A stretch of 64,000 bases of DNA from Flavonifractor sp052065355 (GTDB taxonomy: Bacteria; Bacillota; Clostridia; Oscillospirales; Oscillospiraceae). Both the position numbers and the translations under genes were made by a program. Of this stretch, positions 8,109 to 15,121 are shown in pieces (the stretch's first letter is position 1; every line of letters begins with the position of its first letter). The notes below the pieces were generated by a model. It made no database searches, was not told the origin of the DNA, and saw only the letters and a list, made by a program, of their open reading frames with translations. The stretch is from NCBI RefSeq assembly GCF_052065355.1, contig NZ_JBQHUF010000016.1, positions 16,591-80,590 of the forward strand, given 5' to 3'.

Positions 8109-9146
8109 ATGAGGGCCGTGTATCTGGACAACTGTGCCGCCGCCTTCCCCAAGGCTCCGGGCGTAGGGGAGGCCATGGCCCGCTCCATTTTGCGGCCCGG
8201 GCGGCCGGAGGACAGCCCCGGGGCGGTGGGAGAGAAGCTGCTGAAGCTGGCCCATGCTCCGGCGGGAAGTGTGCTCCGGTTTACCCCCGGACTGAACTGG
8301 GGGCTGGACAGCCTGCTGTCCGCCCTGCTCCGGTCGGGAGATAAGGTGCTTACCTCTCCCATGGAGCGTGGGAGTGTGTATCGCATCCTGGAGCGGCTGG
8401 GAGCGGCGGTGGAGCTGCTGCCCTGCACCCAGCGGGGTGAGCTGGTCCTGGACGGCCTGGAGGAAAAGCTGACTCCGGATGTCAGGGCGGTGTTCCTCAC
8501 CCATGCTTCCCACGTCTCCGGTGCGCTGTTTCCCTTGGAAAAAGTGGGGACACTGTGCCGGGAACGAGGGACTTTTTTCCTGGCTGACGTCTCTCAGACG
8601 CTGGGGGCGCTGCCGGTGGATATGGAGGCCTGGGGTGCGGACGGGCTGATCTTTCCCAGTTATACCAGCCTGCTGGGCCCGGAGGGGATCGGCGGCCTGG
8701 CCCTGTCTCCCCGCCTGGGGGTGCTGCTGCCCCCCTACCCGGAGGATCCCCTCAATCTGCCCGGCATTGCCGGCCTGGGGGCCGCCCTGGACTATTTGAC
8801 GGAAGAAGGACAGACCCTGCAGGAGAGACTGGGAAAGCTGTCCCGCCACCTGTGGGCCAGGATGAAGGAGCTGGACGGTGAAGGTTTAAGGGTGCTGGGG
8901 GTCGATACCCCTCACCATCGGGCGGGGCTGGTGTCGGTGGAGTTTACCGCCCGGCCCAATGAGGAGATGGTCCGCCTGCTGGCGGAACGGTACGGCATCC
9001 GGTGTGCCTGGGGTATACTGGACGCCCCCCTGGCCTGCCGCACTTTGGACTGTGGTCCTCAGGGCGTGGTACGCTTTTCCGTCGGACCCTTTACCACTTT
9101 TGGGGAGATCGACTGGCTGGAAGGGGCGGTGGAGGCCCTGCTTTAG
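8109..9146 (+). CDS. class V aminotransferase / cysteine desulfurase-like protein lacking the PLP lysine
   Basis: 345 residues. The N-terminus YLDNCAAAFPKAPGVGEAM aligns with YLDNAATSFPKP of the SufS/NifS-like family, and THASHVSGALFP, DVSQTLGALPVD and LLGPEGIGGL follow in the family order. At the Schiff-base position, where relatives have SGHK before L-GP, this protein has FPSYTSLLGP, so lysine is replaced (Thr). A catalytic Cys loop is not evident either: CRTLDCGPQGVVRFSVG resembles the family's RxSxxxxNT region only in outline. It is read with the upstream secreted protein gene. Either a pseudoenzyme or a protein with another activity. RBS GGGAGGGCGCC precedes ATG 8109. Confidence 0.75.
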   Translation: MRAVYLDNCAAAFPKAPGVGEAMARSILRPGRPEDSPGAVGEKLLKLAHAPAGSVLRFTPGLNWGLDSLLSALLRSGDKVLTSPMERGSVYRILERLGAAVELLPCTQRGELVLDGLEEKLTPDVRAVFLTHASHVSGALFPLEKVGTLCRERGTFFLADVSQTLGALPVDMEAWGADGLIFPSYTSLLGPEGIGGLALSPRLGVLLPPYPEDPLNLPGIAGLGAALDYLTEEGQTLQERLGKLSRHLWARMKELDGEGLRVLGVDTPHHRAGLVSVEFTARPNEEMVRLLAERYGIRCAWGILDAPLACRTLDCGPQGVVRFSVGPFTTFGEIDWLEGAVEALL

Positions 9147-9152
9147 AGCTCC

Positions 9153-9205
9153 GCAACCGATAGTTGCGCCTCTGAAAAGCAAAATGGGTGGCATACTTTG
9201 CGCCT
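9153..9205. promoter_or_regulatory. possible operator region of the XRE gene
   Basis: The 91-nt gap before the XRE gene holds a small inverted repeat (GCAAC 9153-9157, GTTGC 9163-9167) and a direct repeat TTGCGCCT at 9164 and 9198. No good -35/-10 pair was found. These could be sites for the adjacent regulator itself. Confidence 0.3.
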
Positions 9206-9237
9206 GAACAGGTAAACTGGCCCCAGGAGGGATGTCC

Positions 9238-9762
9238 ATGAATATCGAGATCGCCGACCGGCTGGTGGCCCTGCGGCGGGAGCACGGTTACTCTCAGGAG
9301 GAGCTGGCCGCCCGGCTGGGGGTGAGCCGCCAGGCAGTCAGTAAATGGGAGCGGGCGGAGTCCTCTCCCGACACTGACAACCTCATTGCCCTGGCCCGGC
9401 TCTACGGGGTCTCCTTGGATGAAATGCTCCTCCAGGGTGCCCGCCCGGGAGAGAGCGAGGAGGCCCGGGAGGAGCGGGAGATCTTTGAGGCGGCTGAGGC
9501 CTGGGAGGACGCTGAGGAACGCCTGGAAAAGAAACGGAAAAAGAAGCGGAAGGCCCGGAAGGAGAAGCTGCTCTGGCTGCTGACTCTGGTGCTTATGGTG
9601 GGACTGCCTACCGTTACCCACCTGATGGGGCTGGACGCGGTTTATCCGGTGGTGATCACCGTCATTTACCTCATTACCGGCTTTTTGCTGGACAACTGGC
9701 ACCCGGGCTGGATGCTCTATCTCACCATCCCGCTCTACTATGCCCTGCTGTTTGGGGAATAA
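9238..9762 (+). CDS. XRE-family regulator with C-terminal membrane hairpin
   Basis: 174 residues from the second ATG (9238); the first ATG at 9232 leaves only 1 nt after the AGGAGG, whereas 9238 leaves 7. Residues 1-66 form a classic lambda-Cro/XRE helix-turn-helix (YSQEELAARLGVSRQAVSKWER). Residues 78-118 are a charged Glu/Arg/Lys coiled coil, and 119-170 hold two hydrophobic segments. Membrane-tethered XRE regulators of this shape are common in Clostridia and usually repress their own neighbourhood. Target and signal unknown. The gene is closed by a strong bidirectional terminator. Confidence 0.85.
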   Translation: MNIEIADRLVALRREHGYSQEELAARLGVSRQAVSKWERAESSPDTDNLIALARLYGVSLDEMLLQGARPGESEEAREEREIFEAAEAWEDAEERLEKKRKKKRKARKEKLLWLLTLVLMVGLPTVTHLMGLDAVYPVVITVIYLITGFLLDNWHPGWMLYLTIPLYYALLFGE

Positions 9763-9797
9763 AAAGAGGACCGCTGCAACATGCAGCGGTCCTCTTT
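9763..9797. terminator. bidirectional terminator between XRE gene and arcC
   Basis: A 16-bp near-perfect stem (9763-9778 with 9782-9797) with a 3-nt loop, A-rich on the left and T-rich on the right, so it serves both the plus-strand XRE gene and the minus-strand carbamate kinase gene that converge here. Confidence 0.93.
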
Positions 9798-9805
9798 TTT
9801 TATGC

Positions 9806-10747
9806 TTACTGATGGATGGCGGTACCGGTCTTGCCGGACACGCCGTCCTTGGCCTTTTCCAACAGGGTGATCAGGGCGGAACGGCCGGGAGCGCTCTCGG
9901 CGAACTCCACGGCGGCCTGCACCTTGGGCAGCATGGAGCCGGGGGCGAAGTGACCCTCGCTCATGTACTTGCGGGCCTGGTCGGGAGTCAGCTCGTCCAG
10001 CCACTTCTCGTCGGGCTTGCCGAAGTTGATGGCCACCTTCTCCACGGCGGTGAGGATGATGAGGGTGTCGGCGTTGACCTGCTGAGCCAGCACGCAGGAG
10101 GCGAAGTCCTTGTCGATAACAGCGGCCGCGCCCTTCAGGTGATGGCCCTCGGTCTTATAGACGGGAATACCGCCGCCGCCGCAGGCCACGACCACCAGAC
10201 CGGCGGAGACCATGTCCCGGATGGACTCGATCTCGATGATGGACTGGGGTTTGGGAGAGGCCACCACGCGGCGGTAGCCACGGCCGGCGTCCTCAATAAC
10301 ATTGTAGCCGCGCTCGGCCACCATCTTGTCGGCCTCTTCCTTGGTCATGAAGGCGCCGATGGGCTTGGTGGGGTTGGCAAAGGCGGGATCGGCGGGATCC
10401 ACCTCCACCTGGGTGAGTACGGTGGCTACACCCTTGTTGATGCCCCGATCCAGCAGCTCTTCCCGCAGGGCGTTCTGCAGGTCGTAGCCGATGTAGCCCT
10501 GGCTCATAGCCACGCAGACGGACAGGGGGCAGGGGATATACTTCTCCGGGTCGGAGCGGGTCAGCTCCGCCATAGCCTTCTGGATCATGCCCACCTGGGG
10601 GCCGTTGCCGTGGGCGATGATGACCTCGTGGCCCTCCTCGATCAGGTCGACGATGGCCTTGGCGGTCTGCTTCACCGCGATCATCTGCTCGGGCAGGTTG
10701 TTGCCCAGAGCGTTGCCGCCCAATGCGATAACAATGCGCTTGCCCAT
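9806..10747 (-). CDS. arcC: carbamate kinase
   Basis: 313 residues, the full family length. N-terminal IALGGNALG and HGNGPQVG motifs bind ATP and carbamoyl phosphate; CGGGGIPV and KDFASCVLA are diagnostic of carbamate kinase. The enzyme converts carbamoyl phosphate plus ADP to ATP, CO2 and ammonia, the energy-conserving end of carbamoyl-yielding catabolism. It is the last gene of the ygeX-ygeY-ygeW-arcC operon, 140 nt after ygeW, and is followed by a terminator. In this context it should consume the carbamoyl phosphate made by YgeW rather than serve a full arginine deiminase pathway, whose arcA is not present. Confidence 0.96.
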   Translation of the reverse strand: MGKRIVIALGGNALGNNLPEQMIAVKQTAKAIVDLIEEGHEVIIAHGNGPQVGMIQKAMAELTRSDPEKYIPCPLSVCVAMSQGYIGYDLQNALREELLDRGINKGVATVLTQVEVDPADPAFANPTKPIGAFMTKEEADKMVAERGYNVIEDAGRGYRRVVASPKPQSIIEIESIRDMVSAGLVVVACGGGGIPVYKTEGHHLKGAAAVIDKDFASCVLAQQVNADTLIILTAVEKVAINFGKPDEKWLDELTPDQARKYMSEGHFAPGSMLPKVQAAVEFAESAPGRSALITLLEKAKDGVSGKTGTAIHQ

Positions 10748-10784
10748 ATGGAAAACACCTCGGTCACAGTATTTGAAATAGTGC

Positions 10785-10830
10785 GGCCCGTCCGCACAAA
10801 GTCAGGCAGGTGAGCTTATGCGGACGGGCC
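10785..10830. repeat. inverted repeat between ygeW and arcC
   Basis: Arms GGCCCGTCCGCA at 10785-10796 and its perfect complement at 10819-10830, with a 22-nt loop. On the minus strand, the transcribed one, no T-run follows, so this is more likely an mRNA-processing or stabilising hairpin in the intercistronic gap than a terminator. On the plus strand it would be followed by TTTTGG. Confidence 0.6.
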
Positions 10831-10887
10831 TTTTGGAATGAAGGGAAAAGGAAATGGAAGTCTATCTGTTCAAAAGCAATGGATCAA

Positions 10888-12087
10888 TTACTTGTTGAAC
10901 CAACGGGCGAGGCCGCGCTCCTCCAGAGCCTTCAGAGTGGCCTGGGGATCCTTGCACTTGGCCAGGAAGATCATGGCGGCGATGATGTAGGGCTTGAAGG
11001 AAGCCTCCTTGTACAGAGGATCGCGGTAACGGTCGAACACGGAAGCCTCGACCTCGCCGTCCTTGCAGGAGACGTCGTTGATGTCGGCGGGCAGGCAGTG
11101 CATGTACAGAGCCTTGCCGTCCTTGGTGGTCTTCATCAGCTCTTCGGTGCAGCACCAATCCTTGTAGTTGGCGTTCTGAGCCAGCAGCTCCTTCTCCAGA
11201 GCCTTGATGCCGTCGGTGTCGCCCTCGGCGTACAGGTTGGTGCGCTTCTCCATGGCGGCGAAGGGAGCCCAGCTCTTGGGATACACGATGTCGGCGTCCT
11301 TGAAGGCCTCAGCCATGCTGTGGGTCTTGGTGAAGGTGCCGCCGGACTTCTCGGCGTTGGCCTTGGCGACCTCCTCGACCTCGGGCATGACCTCGTATCC
11401 CTCGGGGTGAGCCAGGACAACGTCCATGCCGAAGCGGCTCATCAGGCCGATGATGCCCTGGGGCACGGAGAGGGGCTTGCCGTAGCTGGGGCTGTAAGCC
11501 CAGGTCATGGCGATCTTCTTGCCCTTCAGGTTCTCCACGCCGCCGAAGTGGTGGATGATGTGCAGCATGTCGGCCATGGCCTGAGTGGGGTGGTCGATGT
11601 CGCACTGCAGGTTCACCAGGGTAGGCTTCTGCTCCAGAACGCCGTCCTTGTTGCCCTGGGTCACGGCGTCCATGAACTCGTGCATGTAGGCGTTGCCCTT
11701 GCCGATGTACATGTCGTCGCGGATGCCGATAACGTCGGCCATGAAGGACACCATGTTGGCGGTCTCACGGACGGTCTCGCCGTGAGCGATCTGGCTCTTG
11801 CCCTCGTCCAGGTCCTGGACCTCCAGGCCCAGCAGGTTGCAGGCGGAGGCGAAGGAGAAGCGGGTACGGGTGGAGTTGTCGCGGAACAGGGAGATGCCCA
11901 GGCCGGACTCGAAGATCTTGGTGGAGATGTTGTTCTCACGCATGTAGCGCAGAGCGTCGGCCACGGTGAAGACGGCCTCGATCTCGTCGTCGGTCTTCTC
12001 CCAGGTCAGGAAGAAGTCGCCGTTGTACATCTCTTTGAAGTTGAGCTTGTTCAGTTTGTCAATATAAGCCTGCAGCTTGGCGTCCAT
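10888..12087 (-). CDS. ygeW: knotted carbamoyltransferase YgeW
   Basis: 399 residues. Residues 66-78 (SLFRDNSTRTRF) contain the STRTR carbamoyl-phosphate loop at 72-76. HPTQAMADM, MTWAYSPSYGKPL and MHCLPADINDVSCKDGEVE follow the order of YgeW, a knotted transcarbamylase related to ornithine carbamoyltransferase. The long insert and length separate it from ArgF (about 310-335 residues). YgeW lacks OTC activity in vitro and is thought to act on a ureido product of purine breakdown, phosphorolysing it to carbamoyl phosphate. It lies 55 nt after ygeY; carbamate kinase follows. RBS GGAGACGATCCAC before the ATG. Confidence 0.95.
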   Translation of the reverse strand: MDAKLQAYIDKLNKLNFKEMYNGDFFLTWEKTDDEIEAVFTVADALRYMRENNISTKIFESGLGISLFRDNSTRTRFSFASACNLLGLEVQDLDEGKSQIAHGETVRETANMVSFMADVIGIRDDMYIGKGNAYMHEFMDAVTQGNKDGVLEQKPTLVNLQCDIDHPTQAMADMLHIIHHFGGVENLKGKKIAMTWAYSPSYGKPLSVPQGIIGLMSRFGMDVVLAHPEGYEVMPEVEEVAKANAEKSGGTFTKTHSMAEAFKDADIVYPKSWAPFAAMEKRTNLYAEGDTDGIKALEKELLAQNANYKDWCCTEELMKTTKDGKALYMHCLPADINDVSCKDGEVEASVFDRYRDPLYKEASFKPYIIAAMIFLAKCKDPQATLKALEERGLARWFNK

Positions 12088-12142
12088 GTGGATCGTCTCC
12101 TTTTCAAAATTCAGATTTTAAGAAGTAATTGTGGGAAGAAAA

Positions 12143-13534
12143 TTACTTGATATCGTTGTTGGTCTTGCCGGCGCGGAACTGAGACACATCGGCGGTCTTG
12201 TTCTCCTCCTTGTACAGGCCGGGCACGGCGGCGTACAGGGCGGCGCAGGACACCAGATCCTGCTTCCAGGTGATCTCGTTGGGAGCGTGAGCCTGGCTCT
12301 CAGCACCGGGGCCGAAGCCTACGCAGGGGATGCCGTAGCGGCCCTGGATGGCAACACCGTTGGTGGAGAAGGTCCACTTGTCGATCAGAGGACGGTTGCG
12401 CAGGTGCATGGCGCCGTCGGGCCCGATGCGCTTCTCGCCGAACAGAGCGTGGTGGGCGTCCACCAGAGCCTGCACGTGAGCGGCGTTCTCCTTGTTGATC
12501 CAGGTGGGGAAGTAGGACTCGGTCTCGTACACCTCACCGGTCCAGGAGGGACGGTCGTACATGTACATGGAAACCTTCACGTCGTCGCCGTACTTCTTCA
12601 CGTTGGGCAGGTTGCGGATCTCGTCCAGGCAGGAATCCCAGGTCTCGCCAGCGGTCATGCGGCGGTCGATGGAGATGGAGCAGGAGTCAGCCACAGCGCA
12701 GCGGCTGGGAGAGGTGTAGAAGATCTGGCTGGTGGTGCAGGTGCCGCGGCCCAGGAAGCGGGCGTCCTCGTAGTGCTCGGGGTTGTACTTGGGGTTGAGC
12801 ATCTTCACCAGGCCCTTGATCTCGGTGGAGTCGGCGTCGTCGTTCTCGTTCAGGGCGCGCACGTCCTGGAGAATGTCGGCCATCTTGTAGATGGCGTTGT
12901 CGCCGCGCTCGGGAGCGGAGCCGTGGCAGGACACGCCCTTCACGTCCACGCGGATCTCCATACGGCCGCGGTGACCGCGGTAGATGCCGCCGTCGGTGGG
13001 CTCGGTGGAGATAACGAACTCAACCTGCTCCTTCTTGATGCCCTTGGCGGGGAAGAACTTGTTGACGATGTACTGCCAGCACATGCCGTCGCAGTCCTCT
13101 TCCTGCACGGAGCCCACAACCATGATCTTGTAGCCGGCGGGGATCAGGCCCAGATCCTTCATGATCTTGGCGCCGTAGGTGGCGGAAGCCATGCCGCCCT
13201 CCTGGTCGGAACCGCCGCGGCCGTAGATGACCTCGTCGTCCTCATAGCCCTCGTAGGGGTCGTGGGTCCAGTTGTTGATGTTGCCGATGCCCACGGTGTC
13301 GATGTGGGAGTCGATGGCGATGATCTTGTCGCCCTGGCCCATCCAGCCGATGACGTTGCCCAGGCCGTCCACCTCGACCTCGTCATAGCCCAGCTTCTCC
13401 ATCTCAGCCTTGATGCAGGCGACAACTTCCTTCTCCTCGCAGCTCTCGCTGGGGTGGGAGATCATGGCCCGCAGGAAGCGGGTCATGTCGGCCTTATAAC
13501 CTTCGGCGGCGGCTTTGATCTTCTCAAAATCCAT
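12143..13534 (-). CDS. ygeY: YgeY-type M20 family metallohydrolase
   Basis: 463 residues from ATG 13534, with GGAGG 8 nt upstream; a TTG at 13549 lies inside the RBS and is rejected. M20 signature DSHIDTVG (His77, Asp79), GRGGSDQEGG (bridging Asp110), and QEEDCDG with the catalytic/bridging Glu pair. The family includes YgeY and the Se-metabolism hydrolases named for co-occurrence with selenium-dependent molybdenum hydroxylases. Expected to cleave an amide of a ring-opened purine or ureido-diamino acid. Same operon as ygeX and ygeW. Confidence 0.93.
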   Translation of the reverse strand: MDFEKIKAAAEGYKADMTRFLRAMISHPSESCEEKEVVACIKAEMEKLGYDEVEVDGLGNVIGWMGQGDKIIAIDSHIDTVGIGNINNWTHDPYEGYEDDEVIYGRGGSDQEGGMASATYGAKIMKDLGLIPAGYKIMVVGSVQEEDCDGMCWQYIVNKFFPAKGIKKEQVEFVISTEPTDGGIYRGHRGRMEIRVDVKGVSCHGSAPERGDNAIYKMADILQDVRALNENDDADSTEIKGLVKMLNPKYNPEHYEDARFLGRGTCTTSQIFYTSPSRCAVADSCSISIDRRMTAGETWDSCLDEIRNLPNVKKYGDDVKVSMYMYDRPSWTGEVYETESYFPTWINKENAAHVQALVDAHHALFGEKRIGPDGAMHLRNRPLIDKWTFSTNGVAIQGRYGIPCVGFGPGAESQAHAPNEITWKQDLVSCAALYAAVPGLYKEENKTADVSQFRAGKTNNDIK

Positions 13535-13595
13535 GGTAATGACCTCCAAATCTTAAAATTTTTCCTTTACTTCATCCCGTACGGGTTATGCTCAA

Positions 13596-14834
13596 TTACT
13601 GATAGGGGTGCTGGGGAGTCTCGGTGGTGGGATACTCGCCGTCCCAGATCACCCGGCGGAACTTCAGAGGATCGGTGTTGCCCTCGGTGGAGAACATGAG
13701 CACCTGGCTGAAGCGGTTGAGCTCCAGAGCCTCACGCAGCTCTTTGTAGGTGTCGTCGCACATGATGGCGTCCAGGCAGCCCATGCCCACAGCGCCGGAC
13801 TCGCCGGAGATCACGGTGGGGTCGCCCTTCACCGGCACGCCCAGCATCCGCATGCCCTTGGCGGACACCCAGTCGGGGCAGGAGACGAAGGCGGACACAT
13901 GGTTGCGCAGGATATCCCAGGAGATGGTGTTGGGCTCGCCGCAGGCGAGGCCGGCCATGATGGTCTGCAGGTCGCCGGTGACGATGCGGGGGTTGCCGTC
14001 ATTGGCCAGAGCGCCCTGATACAGGCAGTCGGCGGCACGGGCCTCCATCACTACGAACTTGGGAGGATCGTTGGGGAACAGGTTGGTGAAGTAACCCACC
14101 ACAGCGCCGGCCAGAGAGCCGACACCGGCCTGCACGAACACGTGAGTGGGCCGGTTGATGCCCACCTGGCGGAGCTGATCGGCGGCCTCGTTGGCCATGG
14201 TGCCGTAGCCCTGCATGATCCAGGAGGGGATCTCCTCGTAGCCGTCCCAGGCGGTATCCTGCACGATGACGCCGTGCTCGGTCTGCTCAGCCTCGGCGGC
14301 GGCCATGCGTACGCAGTCGTCGTAGTTGACTTCCTCGATGGTGACCTTGGCGCCCTCCTTGGCGATGTTGTCAAAGCGGGACTTGGCGCTGCCCTTGGGC
14401 ATATGTACCACGGCCTTCTGGCCCAGCTTGTTGGCGGCCCATGCCACGCCGCGGCCATGGTTGCCGTCGGTGGCGGTGAAGAAGGTGGCCTGGCCGAACT
14501 CCTTGCGGAAGGCCTCGCTGGTCAGGTAGTCGTAGGTCATCTCGGATACGTCCCGGCCCATCTCCTTGGCAATGTACTTAGCCATGGCGAAGGAGCCGCC
14601 CAGCACCTTAAAGGCGTTCAGGCCGAAGCGGTAGGACTCATCCTTCACGTACACGCCGCCCAGGCCCAGGTACTTGGCCATGCCCTCCAGCTGAGCCAGG
14701 GGGGTGATGGAGTACTGGGGGAAGGAGCTGTGGAAGAAGCGGGCCTTCGCCACGTTGGACAGGGACATCACATCAAGCTGCTTGTCCTCGCTCTTGGGCA
14801 TCTTGTTCAGGACCCATTTGATCTGGTCTTTCAT
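13596..14834 (-). CDS. ygeX: diaminopropionate ammonia-lyase
   Basis: 412 residues. PLP fold type II enzyme; the Schiff-base lysine is Lys76 in RFGLNAFKVLGGSFA, and the cofactor-phosphate loop is AGVGSLAGAV. TATDGNHGRGVAW and SGESGAVGMG are family signatures. It eliminates both amino groups of 2,3-diaminopropionate to give pyruvate and two ammonia, through 2-aminoacrylate. It is the first gene of the second urate operon, 48 nt downstream of its own promoter region, and its product links to the ridA gene 10 kb away. RBS GGAGGC precedes the ATG. Confidence 0.96.
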   Translation of the reverse strand: MKDQIKWVLNKMPKSEDKQLDVMSLSNVAKARFFHSSFPQYSITPLAQLEGMAKYLGLGGVYVKDESYRFGLNAFKVLGGSFAMAKYIAKEMGRDVSEMTYDYLTSEAFRKEFGQATFFTATDGNHGRGVAWAANKLGQKAVVHMPKGSAKSRFDNIAKEGAKVTIEEVNYDDCVRMAAAEAEQTEHGVIVQDTAWDGYEEIPSWIMQGYGTMANEAADQLRQVGINRPTHVFVQAGVGSLAGAVVGYFTNLFPNDPPKFVVMEARAADCLYQGALANDGNPRIVTGDLQTIMAGLACGEPNTISWDILRNHVSAFVSCPDWVSAKGMRMLGVPVKGDPTVISGESGAVGMGCLDAIMCDDTYKELREALELNRFSQVLMFSTEGNTDPLKFRRVIWDGEYPTTETPQHPYQ

Positions 14835-14895
14835 CGGACTGTCGCCTCCAAAATGTTTTTGAAGCCTACTGATTTTTTAGCTTATTTCTGACACA

Positions 14896-14923
14896 ATCAT
14901 ACCACGTGTGGAGCAGATGTCAA
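14896..14923 (-). promoter_or_regulatory. sigma-A promoter of the ygeX-ygeY-ygeW-arcC operon
   Basis: Consensus TTGACA (14918-14923), 16-nt spacer, TATGAT (14896-14901) on the minus strand. The spacer contains CACGTG. Two A/T-rich CTAAAAAATTT-type motifs lie just upstream of the -35 box. Confidence 0.85.
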
Positions 14924-14932
14924 GAGGGAAAA

Positions 14933-14968
14933 CTAAAAAATTTCATGTAAAGCTAAAAATTTTTTTGG
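14933..14968. promoter_or_regulatory. candidate operator: two CTAAAAA-TTT repeats upstream of the ygeX promoter
   Basis: CTAAAAAATTT at 14933-14943 and CTAAAAATTTTTTT at 14953-14966, spaced 20 nt (two helical turns) start to start, directly upstream of the -35 box. A third partial copy, GATTTTTTAGC, lies near 14871-14881 inside the leader. The same motif recurs at the ssnA/regulator, permease and ridA promoters. May also act as an UP element. Confidence 0.5.
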
Positions 14969-15029
14969 TACTGGGCAAACCGTTGGGGCGCTAGCCCCTA
15001 TGCCCTTTCACACTTTACAGCAAGAGGAG

Positions 15030-15077
15030 AAAAATGGGCCCTGGTTCGGGGCGGGAAAAGCCGCCGGACCAGGGCCC
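15030..15077 (-). terminator. terminator of the ssnA-ygfK-xdhD operon
   Basis: Stem GGGCCCTGGT (15036-15045) pairs perfectly with 15068-15077 around a 22-nt GC-rich loop; the minus strand continues ATTTTTCTCC. It ends the operon 45 nt past the xdhD stop. The rest of 14835-15121 holds the ygeX promoter described separately. Confidence 0.85.
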
Positions 15078-15121
15078 TGGGGAGGGCCGCCTGGCCTTCG
15101 CGGAGGGAGGAAAAGTCGGGG

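Noticed and set aside
9164..9205. Direct repeat as insertion-sequence end
   Set aside because: Too short and no transposase; more likely regulatory.
13534..13549. TTG start for ygeY
   Set aside because: That codon lies within the Shine-Dalgarno sequence; the ATG downstream has ideal spacing.
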